Shown: piece by piece, positions 17,178 to 25,745 of the stretch
Layout: the number at the start of each line of letters is the position of its first letter
How positions within the stretch are numbered: position 1 is the first letter of the stretch
Assembly: GCF_002735925.1 (NCBI RefSeq)
Contig: NZ_PEDL01000026.1
Location: 1-33,083, forward strand
DNA from: Sporanaerobium hydrogeniformans
GTDB taxonomy: Bacteria; Bacillota; Clostridia; Lachnospirales; Cellulosilyticaceae
Direction: 5' to 3'
DNA length: 33,083 bases
Program-made: the position numbers and the translations under genes
Notes under the pieces: generated by a model
Databases searched by the model: none
Seen by the model: the letters and a program-made list of their open reading frames with translations, nothing else
Told to the model about the DNA's origin: nothing

Positions 17178-18049
17178 TTTCTTTCCTCCTTTTTATAGAG
17201 CATGGTTCCAATTCCATTTGGCGTATAAATTTCAAGAATCAATGCATGTTTTTGCCTGCCATCTAAAATATGTACCATCGATACACCTTCTTCAATAGCC
17301 TCCATACAGCACTCTACCTTTGGAATCATCCCCCCAGCAATAATACCTTCTTCAATATATTTTTTTGCCTCTTCATCATTTAAAAAGGAAATAAGGCTAG
17401 AAGGGTCATCCTTATCTTTTAGAACCCCTTCAACATCCGTTAAAAACACAAGTTTTTGAGCCTTCAAAGCACCTGCAATAGCTACTGCCGCATAATCTGC
17501 ATTAATATTATAGGTGTTACCTTCTTCGTCCGAACCAATAGGTGAAATAACGGGTATAAAATCGCTGTTAATCAATGTTTCAATCAACTCTGTATGAACC
17601 TTTTCAATTTCACCTACAAACCCTAAATCAATCTCCCCTTTTTGAAGCTTCTTGGCTCTTAAAATTTTCCCATCCTTACCTGTTAGCCCAACAGCTAAGC
17701 CACCTTGACCAGAAATCATTTCTACGATTTGCTTATTGACTTTACCAGCTAATACCATTTCTACAACTTCCATGGTTTCCTTTGTTGTGACACGTAAGCC
17801 ATTGATGAATTCAGACTGAATATCAAGACGTTTTAGCATATTATTAATTTCTGGCCCACCACCATGTACAATAATTGGCTTAAGCCCCACCAGTTTAAGC
17901 AGAACCATGTCTTGCACAATCGTCTTATTGATTTCTGGATCTAGCATGGCACTTCCACCATATTTAATCACCACTCGATTTCCATTAAATGCTTGTATAT
18001 AAGGTAGTGCCTCAATAAGTACCTGTGCTTTTTCTAAACCCTTATCCAT
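17174..18049 (-). CDS. argB: Acetylglutamate kinase
   Basis: The second step of the acetylated arginine pathway: ATP-dependent phosphorylation of N-acetylglutamate. The 291-residue amino-acid-kinase fold shows VIKYGGSAM with Lys29, the glycine-rich PIIVHGGGPEIN near residue 58, the NADYAAVAIAGAL segment and GGMIPKVECCMEAI near the end. N-terminal helix residues are present, as in the hexameric, arginine-inhibited forms, but feedback inhibition is only inferred. AAGGAG precedes the start at 7 nt, and the gene follows argJ by 14 bp and overlaps argD. Confidence 0.96.
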   Translation of the reverse strand: MDKGLEKAQVLIEALPYIQAFNGNRVVIKYGGSAMLDPEINKTIVQDMVLLKLVGLKPIIVHGGGPEINNMLKRLDIQSEFINGLRVTTKETMEVVEMVLAGKVNKQIVEMISGQGGLAVGLTGKDGKILRAKKLQKGEIDLGFVGEIEKVHTELIETLINSDFIPVISPIGSDEEGNTYNINADYAAVAIAGALKAQKLVFLTDVEGVLKDKDDPSSLISFLNDEEAKKYIEEGIIAGGMIPKVECCMEAIEEGVSMVHILDGRQKHALILEIYTPNGIGTMLYKKEERK

Positions 18050-18063
18050 CTTCTTCTCTCTCC

Positions 18064-19283
18064 TTAGCTTCTATAGTCTCCATTAATTTTTACATAGTCA
18101 TAACTGAGGTCACAACCCCAAGCTGTTACTTCAGCTTCTCCCTCACTCATTTGAATAAGGACTTTGATTTCACTTTCCTCTAGAACTTTTTTAGCCTTTT
18201 CTTCACTAAATTTAACAGGTAAACCTTGTTTTAATAAACTAACAAAGCCACCATTACTTTCAATCGCTATATCGACTTGATTGGGGTCAAAAGCTACACC
18301 TGCATAGCCCATAGCTGCAAAAATACGTCCCCAGTTAGCATCTGCTCCAAAAAAAGCCGTTTTAACAAGACTTGAAGTTAATATGCTTTTGGCTAACATT
18401 TTACCTGCTTCAAAGTCAGCTGCGCCTTTAATAGTTACCTCTAATAATTTAGTGGCTCCTTCACCATCTTTCACAATAGAAATAGCAATATATTTACATA
18501 CCTCATAGAGTGCATTAAAAAACTTATCAAACGCTTCGCCTTCTTCTGCAATAAGCTTGTTACCTGCTTCTCCATTAGCAATAACAAGTACTGTATCATT
18601 GGTACTCGTATCTCCATCTACAGTAATCATGTTAAAAGTCGTATTAATAGCTTTCTGAAGTGCTTTTTGAAGCATCTCGGCAGTAATATTTACATCCGTT
18701 GTAATAAATCCTAGCATTGTTGCCATATTAGGATGAATCATCCCTGAGCCTTTTCCCATTCCACCAATTGTAAACGTAACACCTTCCACTTCTTCCTGTA
18801 CTGCAATGGTTTTACTAAATGTATCTGTCGTTAAGATGGCATCAGAGGCGTTTTTTGCCCCTTCCCCTGTATCACTAACTGTTGCTGCTACCTGTGGAAT
18901 CCCTTTGGTAATCACATTCATAGGAAGATTTACACCAATTACACCTGTTGAACATACCAATACTTCTTCTTTTTGAATATTAAAAACCTTAGCTGTTATA
19001 GCTGCCATTTCAGCAGTATCTTGATAGCCTTGTTCACCCGTTGCCGCATTAGCATTTCCACTATTTGCAACAATTGCCCGTACTTTGCCACCTGCTTTTA
19101 AAATCTCTTTGTTCCATAAAACAGAAGAAGCCTTTACTACATTTGAGTAAATGCTCCTGCCATAACGCAAGGCGTCTTACTATAAATGATCGCTAAGTCT
19201 TTCTTCTTGGATTTAATCCCAATAAAATCTCCATTTGCCAAAAATCCTTTTGCCGCTGTTACACTACCTTGTACAAGTCTCAT
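18064..19283 (-). pseudogene. argJ: argJ, ornithine acetyltransferase, with a one-base frameshift
   Basis: ArgJ moves the acetyl group from N-acetylornithine to glutamate, and can also make N-acetylglutamate, closing the cyclic arginine pathway. The whole 406-codon gene is recognisable: ATG at 19283 after GGAGGG, the opening LVQGSVTAAKGFLANGDF, the self-cleavage site HPNMATMLGF with the nucleophile threonine, and the C-terminal AWGCDLSYDYVKINGDYRS. But the opening frame stops after 48 codons at TAG (19137-19139). The rest continues in another frame. Adding one A in the short A run complementary to 19142-19144 restores a continuous AFTQNVVKASS junction and a length divisible by three. It may be a real mutation or an assembly error; everything else is intact, which favours error or a recent event. 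Confidence 0.88.
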
Positions 19284-19353
19284 AATCCTACCCTCCATAA
19301 CCTGTTCCTATTTCTTCTATAGCAACACCGATAAATTTTCTTATTTATTTATA

Positions 19354-19424
19354 ATTATAAAACTAGTTTTATATTTATTCAATACTTATTTTTATATTTA
19401 TTAATATTTTTGCATCTTTATGCA
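19354..19424 (-). promoter_or_regulatory. arg operon promoter with ArgR-like boxes
   Basis: On the minus strand a -35 TTGAAT (19377-19382) and a -10 TATAAT (19354-19359) are exactly 17 nt apart, about 70 nt before argJ. Upstream lies the palindrome TGCATAAAGATGCA (19411-19424), similar to ARG boxes. A second, weaker TGAATAAATATAAA overlaps the -35. Such pairs are where ArgR/AhrC represses arginine genes; the match is by eye. Confidence 0.6.
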
Positions 19425-19444
19425 TTATTTTTTAAATATAATTC

Positions 19445-19507
19445 AAAACACACCTTACAAAGCCGTTAGTTTTTGTTAAGCTCCAACGACTCTATAAGGT
19501 GTGTTTT
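19445..19507 (-). terminator. Terminator of the recX-metallophosphoesterase unit
   Basis: A 13-bp stem AAAACACACCTTA/TAAGGTGTGTTTT (19445-19457 with 19495-19507) closes a 37-nt loop that can itself fold partly. It directly abuts the stop codon of the phosphoesterase gene and ends in TTTT on the minus strand. Confidence 0.75.
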
Positions 19508-20374
19508 TTACTTACTTCCTACTAAAAATAATGTTACTTCTGGTATGTTCATTAAACGGTAAGGAAGCTGACTTCCCCCTATGCCCCGATTGACATAAAG
19601 TGTCATCCTTGGATTTGCCTCAAATGTATAAAGTCCTTTTATATATTTACGTGCATAAGGAGGTGTAAAGGGGGGACCTAAAAAAGGAAGAGCTACCTGT
19701 CCACCGTGACTATGCCCTGCTACTTGAAGATCAACCGGATAGGCTTTTACTTCATCAGCACAATCGGGTGCGTGAGACATAAAAATATTATATTCTTCTT
19801 TTTTAATTTGCCTTACTGCACTCTTAATATCTGGATTTCCTAATGAATGATCATCTATCCCCATGATACGAATCCTCTCTTCAGATGGGAGTGTAATAAG
19901 TACATCATTGTTTTTAAGCAAAGTAAAGCCACCTTCCTCTATAATCTGCTTATAAAGCTTACTTCCATTGGCACCATGATCATGATTGCCATAGACTGCA
20001 AATTTCCCATAAGTAGCCTTAATCTCTTTTAGTAGCCTTCCTACTTGTTCCCCCTCTCTATACTTTCCTCCTTCGTCTAATAAATCTCCTGTGAAAAGGA
20101 CTAGGTCGGGTGAACACTTATTGATTTGATCCACTAGTTTAACAAGGTCTTGAATACTGTAATATTCTCCTAAATGGACATCACTAAACTGAACAATACG
20201 TAATCCCTCTGCTTCAAAATAATGTGTATCTAAACTTTCCTTTTCTACCACTAATAGACGTGGCTCTATGTATCTTACATAGATATAAAGGCCTACCCCC
20301 ATAAGAAAGAGTGTGAGCACCAGTTGAATGAGTCTAATGATGAGTCTACAGACTCCCTTTATTAATCGAGACAT
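19508..20374 (-). CDS. Membrane-anchored metallophosphoesterase (YkuE-like)
   Basis: A 288-residue calcineurin-like phosphoesterase. One N-terminal membrane helix (about residues 11-33) would hold it at the membrane with the catalytic domain outside. The five metal-binding blocks are visible: FSDVHLG (Asp65, His67), FTGDLLDEGG near 95, YGNHDHG near 132, MSHAPD near 199 and AGHSHGGQ near 219. YkuE-type proteins sit in this family; their substrates are poorly known. A strong AAGGAGGTG ribosome binding site precedes the ATG. recX ends 14 bp upstream, so the two form one transcription unit. Confidence 0.88.
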   Translation of the reverse strand: MSRLIKGVCRLIIRLIQLVLTLFLMGVGLYIYVRYIEPRLLVVEKESLDTHYFEAEGLRIVQFSDVHLGEYYSIQDLVKLVDQINKCSPDLVLFTGDLLDEGGKYREGEQVGRLLKEIKATYGKFAVYGNHDHGANGSKLYKQIIEEGGFTLLKNNDVLITLPSEERIRIMGIDDHSLGNPDIKSAVRQIKKEEYNIFMSHAPDCADEVKAYPVDLQVAGHSHGGQVALPFLGPPFTPPYARKYIKGLYTFEANPRMTLYVNRGIGGSQLPYRLMNIPEVTLFLVGSK

Positions 20375-20388
20375 CTTTCACCTCCTTC

Positions 20389-21030
20389 TTATTCATTATT
20401 CTCTTTTAGAACAAGTTCTATTACCTTTGCAATTGTATCTGCCCCAAAGCCTCTTTGCATTAAAAAACTATAGAGTTTTCCCTTTAAGATATACATATTG
20501 CTCTCTTTACGCCTATAACTTACTAACTTCTTTTCTGCAGCTAGTTTGCAATTTTCCAACTCCTCTTCCTCACTATACTGTGTATTTAAAGCTTCTGTAA
20601 TTTTTTTTGTTGATACACCCTTTTGGCGTAGTGCCTCCTTTATATAATAAGGTCCTTTTTTAGAAAAACGTTTTTTATCATTCACAAAAGCATTCACTAA
20701 TCGCTCCTCATCTAAATACCCATAGCTATTTAGTTTTTCTATTGCAAAATCAATCTGCTCCTCTGTATATTCTTTTGCCTTAAGTTTATTTCTTAAAACC
20801 TTTTCAAAATAATTTTGACGTTCTAAAAGCCAAAGGGCATAATGAAAGCACTGATTGCGTCCTTCTTCTTCTATTAATGCCCTCAGTGTTTCTTCTTCTA
20901 TTTCCATCCCTTTTTTAAGCCCTAACTTCACGAGAGTATCTTCACTTATGCCACAAAAAAATGCTTCATCTAAAAAAAGATTGTATCGTTCGGCATGCTG
21001 TTGACTACTTATTTTTGTAATTTTTTTCAT
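20389..21030 (-). CDS. recX: RecX-family regulator of RecA
   Basis: RecX binds RecA filaments and limits recombination activity. The 213-residue all-helical protein shows the tandem three-helix RecX repeats: ALWLLERQNYFEKVLRNKL, then IEKLNSYGYLDEERLVNAFV and FSKKGPYYIKEALRQKGVS, which is the best-conserved part. The length is usual for Clostridia. AAGGAG precedes the ATG. It is not next to recA, and I saw no LexA box in its upstream region. It is followed by the phosphoesterase gene. Confidence 0.85.
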   Translation of the reverse strand: MKKITKISSQQHAERYNLFLDEAFFCGISEDTLVKLGLKKGMEIEEETLRALIEEEGRNQCFHYALWLLERQNYFEKVLRNKLKAKEYTEEQIDFAIEKLNSYGYLDEERLVNAFVNDKKRFSKKGPYYIKEALRQKGVSTKKITEALNTQYSEEEELENCKLAAEKKLVSYRRKESNMYILKGKLYSFLMQRGFGADTIAKVIELVLKENNE

Positions 21031-21140
21031 CGCAAACTCCTTTTACCATTCTCTTCTCTATTATAGCTAATTCGGTAAAGCTTTTTCTAGTAGGTACTAT
21101 ACAATTTCTGCCAAATAAATATGATTTTACACCTATTATT

Positions 21141-21194
21141 TAATAATAATTATTATTGATTATATTTGAGTTTTGTTCTATAATAAATTATAAT
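21141..21194 (+). promoter_or_regulatory. Promoter and Fur-family-like operator before the small winged-helix gene
   Basis: A -35 TTGAGT (21166-21171) and a -10 TATAAT (21189-21194) are 17 nt apart. Just upstream is a perfect 7-1-7 palindrome TAATAAT-A-ATTATTA (21141-21155), the layout of Fur/PerR/Zur boxes, although two positions in each half differ from the PerR consensus. AT-rich palindromes arise easily by chance. Confidence 0.5.
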
Positions 21195-21227
21195 CATTTA
21201 TTATCCTATTTAGCCAAGGAGGTTTGT

Positions 21228-21407
21228 ATGATGGAAACAATGAATAAAGTACTTGAAACACTTAAGGCAAATGCTGAACCTATGAAAGCTGGAGATATTG
21301 CAGAAGCAACAGGCCTTGATAAAAAAGCTATTACCGCTGCCTTAACAGCTCTTAAAGCCGACGGTTCTATTATCTCTCCAAAACGTTGTTATTACAGTGC
21401 TAAATAA
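21228..21407 (+). CDS. Small winged-helix DNA-binding protein
   Basis: A 59-residue protein starting at an ATG with AAGGAGG 6 nt upstream; a longer in-frame start at 21156 lacks such a site. The sequence is a minimal helix-turn-helix/wing: VLETLKANAEPMKAGDIAEA, then TGLDKKAITAALTALKADGS as recognition helix, then IISPKRCYYSAK as the wing. There is no effector or dimerisation domain, so it may act with a partner or as a small regulator. It has its own promoter and strong terminator, and is therefore a free-standing gene. The target is unknown. Confidence 0.82.
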   Translation: MMETMNKVLETLKANAEPMKAGDIAEATGLDKKAITAALTALKADGSIISPKRCYYSAK

Positions 21408-21422
21408 ACTATTTCTTTCTAA

Positions 21423-21472
21423 AAAACAAAAACACCTTAACTAGTCTGAGACTACTAAGGTGTTTTTGTTTT
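21423..21472 (+). terminator. Bidirectional terminator after the small winged-helix gene
   Basis: A perfect 17-bp stem (21423-21439 with 21456-21472, core AACACCTTA/TAAGGTGTT); the loop can add AGTCT/AGACT. A and T tracts on both sides serve both this gene and the converging SLH gene. Confidence 0.93.
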
Positions 21473-21481
21473 GAAATTTGT

Positions 21482-23548
21482 TTATCTTAAACTATTATAA
21501 ATATATTGAGCTACCTGTGCTCGACTTACTTCTGCTTTTGGATTAAACTCTAAATCTCCTGCTATTAAATCGAGTCCAAAAGCTAACGTAATGTATCCTT
21601 TTAATTCCTCATTTGTTTCTGTTTTAAAAGGATAGTTGTAAATATTTTTAAGCTGCGCTATCTTTTTATACCCTGCGTCATTTATTAAATATTTGATAAG
21701 TGTTTCATGTGTAAGGATAAGTTTAGGGTTTTTCTCTGTTTCTTCAAGGATTCCTTTTTGAATTGCTCTTCGGTAAACTTCTGTTTCATCAATGCTACTA
21801 CTGGTCATTTTTTGTAAATATCTTAAAAAATCAACTTGAGTGACAGATACTTCTGGCTTAAATGTCTTACCTGGTAAAGAGTAACCACTTTCATAAAGCT
21901 TCTTAATAATGGCTTTAGCTGGATGCTTTTCAAGGTCTGTATAAAAGCCTTGTTCTTTTTCTATAGCTGGTTTACCTTGATAATCTATTTTTTCACCTGT
22001 GTAAGGATTAAATAATCCCTGTTCTTCCTCACAGGTATAACTTAATTTACGTTCCTCATTACCTGTACTTACATACATGAGTTTAAGCCCTATATTGCTA
22101 ATGATCTCTTCTTTACTTAATTCGCCCTTTATAGGCTCAAAGTTAAAATCATTCCACATTAGATTATAACTTGTTATCTCGTCATAAACCTTATTGTAAG
22201 TCATACGTATGCCATCTCCACTAACAGGTACGGTATTTTCTAGACGTTCAAAATAAAAACTTTGACTAGGTTGCCCTTTTGTCTCCAATGGCCTAACTTG
22301 CTGCTCAGCTTCTTCTGTATAATGTGTCTTTTCATACTTATCTTTAGCTAATTCCTTTGCAAGAGCCTCCACCTTTGCATGAGTTACTTTTTCATCACGT
22401 TCAGGCACTGTATCAACATAAGGTAAATAGATATTATAATTTAAAACTTCACCTGTTTGAGCATTTACTCTCAGATGAATAGTTCCCTCTCTTTCAAAAG
22501 AATCTTCACTTAGGTCTTTTTTAAGAGGTACTTCACTCTCTTTAAGTGCTACTGTTCCACTAATGTTCCAAATATAACGCTGACTTATTTCATCTTTGTA
22601 AAGTCTGTCATAAGTTACTTTCATCCCGTTTACGCGCGAAAAAGAGTTAGCAACTCTTTTAATAGCTTCTTCTTTTGTCAAAAGTCCTTTTGTTACTTCT
22701 ATCACCTGAGTTTCCTCAGGTGTGAGCCCCGTATCCATTTTGGCATTTTCTGCATACCCTGTTAAATCCTGTGCATAAGGAACTCCATTCATTTCTTCTT
22801 GAGGTACATATACTTCTCCCGTAAAAGCATCAATGACTTTACGTGAACTATTTTGTGCTATATAAGCGGGAAAGCTTTTCATCGTTTTTGTTTTGTAATC
22901 ATAAAAAAGCATATATTTAAGCTGTACACCTATTTTTTCTTTATAAATGGCCTCTGCTTCTTTTAAAGTAAGCTTCGGCTTATGCAAGCTATAGGTAAAC
23001 CGATCCTTATTCATACCAGAAAACTGATATACCTTGCCATCCTGTTTGCTTACCGCTACAGAAATCTCCACATCTTTTACCTTAATGCCATTTGGACAAT
23101 AATCAAAACCAAATTCATAGTAGTACCCATCAAAATACCCACGGTTCTCATTTAACCTAAGCTTCGACTCGTATTCTGGTACCACTTTTTTCAAAAAGGC
23201 ATTAGCATTTTCAAGTGCTTTCTCATAAGAAATCTTGGCTAAGTCCTTTTCATCCCCCTTCTCATTATCGTGGTTATAGCTGTAATTTAGAATCGTTCCT
23301 GTTTCCTTATCAACAACTACACTTATCCTTCTTTCTTGTTTTTGCTTATCTCTCCAAGTAAAATAATACCTATTTTCTTTGTCTCGGCTTCTTAAGTCAT
23401 ATTCAAACTCACTGAGCGCTTCAGGCACCTCAATTCTTTGTTTCGTGCTTAGAATACGTGCTTCTAAATCCTTATCCATTTCCTTTGCCCATAATGAAGT
23501 CGGTAATAATAAAATAAAAGCTAACATTAAACTTAAAATTCTTTTCAT
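21482..23548 (-). CDS. Secreted YcdB/YcdC-repeat protein with S-layer-homology domains
   Basis: A 688-residue exported protein. Start at 23548 is chosen because GAGGGGGAG directly precedes it; an in-frame ATG seven codons upstream has no such site. The signal peptide (MKRILSLMLAFILLLPTSLWA) ends at about residue 21. Next come PepSY/YcdB-like repeats (about 25-220 and 280-480): alternating SYEKALENANAFLKK-like helices and strands such as RYIWNISG and NYNIYLPY. The C-terminus (about 555-688) resembles SLH repeats (EVSRAQVAQYIYNSL at the end), which anchor proteins to wall-linked pyruvylated polymers. The role is unknown; YcdB-type modules are common in spore-formers. It is single, ending at the terminator 21423-21472. 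Confidence 0.8.
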   Translation of the reverse strand: MKRILSLMLAFILLLPTSLWAKEMDKDLEARILSTKQRIEVPEALSEFEYDLRSRDKENRYYFTWRDKQKQERRISVVVDKETGTILNYSYNHDNEKGDEKDLAKISYEKALENANAFLKKVVPEYESKLRLNENRGYFDGYYYEFGFDYCPNGIKVKDVEISVAVSKQDGKVYQFSGMNKDRFTYSLHKPKLTLKEAEAIYKEKIGVQLKYMLFYDYKTKTMKSFPAYIAQNSSRKVIDAFTGEVYVPQEEMNGVPYAQDLTGYAENAKMDTGLTPEETQVIEVTKGLLTKEEAIKRVANSFSRVNGMKVTYDRLYKDEISQRYIWNISGTVALKESEVPLKKDLSEDSFEREGTIHLRVNAQTGEVLNYNIYLPYVDTVPERDEKVTHAKVEALAKELAKDKYEKTHYTEEAEQQVRPLETKGQPSQSFYFERLENTVPVSGDGIRMTYNKVYDEITSYNLMWNDFNFEPIKGELSKEEIISNIGLKLMYVSTGNEERKLSYTCEEEQGLFNPYTGEKIDYQGKPAIEKEQGFYTDLEKHPAKAIIKKLYESGYSLPGKTFKPEVSVTQVDFLRYLQKMTSSSIDETEVYRRAIQKGILEETEKNPKLILTHETLIKYLINDAGYKKIAQLKNIYNYPFKTETNEELKGYITLAFGLDLIAGDLEFNPKAEVSRAQVAQYIYNSLR

Positions 23549-23659
23549 CTTTCTCCCCCTCATTGTCATTTTACTATTAAGACGTTATACTTATTTGTTT
23601 AGTTCCTTATTTGAAAATAATTTTAAAATTTTAATTAATTATAGTATACTCTAGCTTTT

Positions 23660-24640
23660 TTATTTATTAATACCTCTGACTTCTCCTCTAAAACTTTTTT
23701 CCTCCCATTTACAAGCGGTCATCACCTGCTCTACTTGTTTATAATTAAGCTCTGGATGAATGGTTTCTTCATGTGAAATAGTAATATTAGATAAAGTAAT
23801 AGCTAACTTTACTGTTTCTTTTATATTAGTAGCATTCATGTAACCATAGCCAAGACCTGCTACAAAAGCATCACCTGCACCCGTTACATTTTTAACCACT
23901 AAAGGCATACCCCTAATGATGCCCTCTTCTTTACCATTATTGTAATAAATGCCTTCTGTATCTAGGCTAATAAATACATTCTGTACACCAATGGCTCTAA
24001 AATAAGCTCCTGCCTCTCTTATAGTTTCTTCACTATCTAACCTAAAGCCACAAAGTATTTCTGCTTCATACCTATTGGGTTTAATGGTATGAAAATAAGG
24101 AAGTAAATGCTTGACACCTTGTGCTTTGGTTGTAGAAACAGGATCTAATACAAAGTGTGTATACCCTTTATAAGTCTTTACGATGTATTCAATAAGTTCA
24201 GGGTTATCTGCTCCAAAGAACATATATTCTGCCTCTTTAATGATTTTTGACCTTTTATCTACTTCTTCCTTATCAAAGCATTTAGCAATCTCAATGTCTA
24301 CAACAGCAGAAACCATCTCTCCCTTTTCATCCAATATAGCTAGATACGTGGGAGTAGAAGCTCCTTTTATAATAAGGGAATCCTGCATATCTAGTCCAAC
24401 CTTACTAGCTGCCTTCAAAATAGCCTGTCCCTTCTCATCTTCTCCTAAAATGGAAATAAACTTAGTGTTCATCCCTATCCTTGCCATATTTTCAGCAATA
24501 TTTCTACACACACCCCCACAAGAAACCTTTACCTTTCCTGGGTTGGAATCATAAGGGCGATAGTGATTGTTAGTAAAACCAAATATATCATAAATAGAAA
24601 GCCCAAATACAAGGACATAAGGTTTACTGCTATCTGTCAT
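23660..24640 (-). CDS. PfkB-family carbohydrate kinase, pseudouridine kinase-like
   Basis: A 326-residue ribokinase-fold kinase that resembles E. coli PsuK (YeiC) throughout. Shared segments include DSNPGKVKVSCGGVCRNIAEN (residues 31-51), LDPVST and TIKPNRYEAE in the middle, and the PfkB signature NVTGAGDAFVAGLGYG with the catalytic aspartate. PsuK phosphorylates pseudouridine, which PsuG then splits to uracil and ribose 5-phosphate. No psuG or transporter is adjacent, so the substrate may be pseudouridine or another nucleoside/sugar. AGAGGAG precedes the ATG. The gene is divergent from the polyamine operon and has no visible operon partner. Confidence 0.8.
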   Translation of the reverse strand: MTDSSKPYVLVFGLSIYDIFGFTNNHYRPYDSNPGKVKVSCGGVCRNIAENMARIGMNTKFISILGEDEKGQAILKAASKVGLDMQDSLIIKGASTPTYLAILDEKGEMVSAVVDIEIAKCFDKEEVDKRSKIIKEAEYMFFGADNPELIEYIVKTYKGYTHFVLDPVSTTKAQGVKHLLPYFHTIKPNRYEAEILCGFRLDSEETIREAGAYFRAIGVQNVFISLDTEGIYYNNGKEEGIIRGMPLVVKNVTGAGDAFVAGLGYGYMNATNIKETVKLAITLSNITISHEETIHPELNYKQVEQVMTACKWEEKSFRGEVRGINK

Positions 24641-24790
24641 CCAAACTCCTCTTTCCGCATTGTAATCATGTTTTTGAAATCAATACCTATTATGTTATCA
24701 TACCTTTATAGGAATGTGTACTCTCAAATATTGCCTCTTATTTAAAAGCACTATTACTAAACAAAAAATTTTGCAATGTTTTATTTTTAA

Positions 24791-24819
24791 TTGATTTTTA
24801 GAGGTTAATACCTTATAAT
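24791..24819 (+). promoter_or_regulatory. Promoter of the speD-speE-speB operon
   Basis: A -35 TTGATT (24791-24796), 17-nt spacer and perfect -10 TATAAT (24814-24819), about 50 nt upstream of speD. No operator is evident. Confidence 0.75.
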
Positions 24820-24866
24820 AACGCCTAGAAATGTACTGTCAAAATTTAAGTTATTAAGGAGACGAT

Positions 24867-24884
24867 TTGAAATACGATGAATAG
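24867..24884 (+). other. Possible five-codon mini-ORF overlapping the speD start
   Basis: TTG AAA TAC GAT GAA TAG sits 5-6 nt after AAGGAG, ideal spacing, while the same site is 15 nt from the speD ATG (24877), which lies inside the mini-ORF in another frame. Ribosomes may read this peptide first and restart on speD. Short sequences like this can occur by chance. Confidence 0.3.
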
Positions 24885-25707
24885 TGAAAATCCTAGTAAA
24901 CTCCGCCTTTATGGTTTTAACAATCTTACCAAAACACTTAGCTTTAATATGTATGACATTTGTTATACGAAAACTGCAGCTGATCGAATGGCTTATATTG
25001 AGTATATTGATGAACAATACAATGCCGAAAGGCTGACTCAAATTTTATCAACTGTTGCAGAAATGATTGGGGCTACTGTCCTTAATGTCGCCAAGCAAGA
25101 CTATGACCCTCAAGGTGCTAGTGTTACTATTCTTATTTCAGAATGTCCCATGATAGAAGCACAGCCCAGTGCTAAGTCTGCTTCACCTGGTCCTCTTCCT
25201 CATACTGTCCTTGGTCACTTAGATAAAAGTCATATTACTGTACACACTTATCCAGAATATCATCCTTACGAAGGAATCAGTACCTTTCGGGCCGATATTG
25301 ATGTAGCAACTTGTGGTGAAATCTCACCTCTTAAAGCGCTTAACTTTTTGATTCACTCCTTTGATGCAGATATCATGACCATCGATTATCGTGTACGTGG
25401 TTTTACACGTGATATCACAGGACGTAAACTCTTTATCGACCATCCCATTGATTCCATACAAAACTTTATTCCTGAGCACATTCGTATGCTCTACAACATG
25501 ATTGATGTTAATGTGTATCAGGAAAATATTTTCCACACCAAATGCAAATTAAAAGGCTTTGACCTAGATAACTATCTCTTTGGTTATACTAAAGAAGACC
25601 TTCACCCTGGCGAAGCAAAAATGATAGCAAAAAGAGTAAAACGTGAAATGGATGAAATCTTTTATGGCACTACTGTCACTGAAGCTATGTTCCATATTGA
25701 CGATTAA
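24877..25707 (+). CDS. speD: S-adenosylmethionine decarboxylase proenzyme
   Basis: Makes decarboxylated S-adenosylmethionine, the aminopropyl donor for spermidine. The 276-residue protein is of the E. coli type, much longer than the short form of Bacillus. The self-processing site is clear: [13 protein letters not shown], where cleavage before Ser118 gives the pyruvoyl cofactor. [20 protein letters not shown] (127-150) holds the conserved catalytic Cys146. The only good ribosome binding site (AAGGAG) is 15 nt from the ATG, better placed for a five-codon mini-ORF that overlaps the start. It is first in speD-speE-speB. Confidence 0.95.
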   Translation: MNSENPSKLRLYGFNNLTKTLSFNMYDICYTKTAADRMAYIEYIDEQYNAERLTQILSTVAEMIGATVLNVAKQDYDPQGASVTILISECPMIEAQPSAKSASPGPLPHTVLGHLDKSHITVHTYPEYHPYEGISTFRADIDVATCGEISPLKALNFLIHSFDADIMTIDYRVRGFTRDITGRKLFIDHPIDSIQNFIPEHIRMLYNMIDVNVYQENIFHTKCKLKGFDLDNYLFGYTKEDLHPGEAKMIAKRVKREMDEIFYGTTVTEAMFHIDD

Positions 25708-25745
25708 ATTTCTTTTTCTTAAAACTATAAAGGAGACTCAATCCT

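Noticed and set aside
20405-20416. GAAC...GTTC-like sequence at the end of recX
   Set aside because: The spacing is wrong for a LexA box and it is inside coding sequence.
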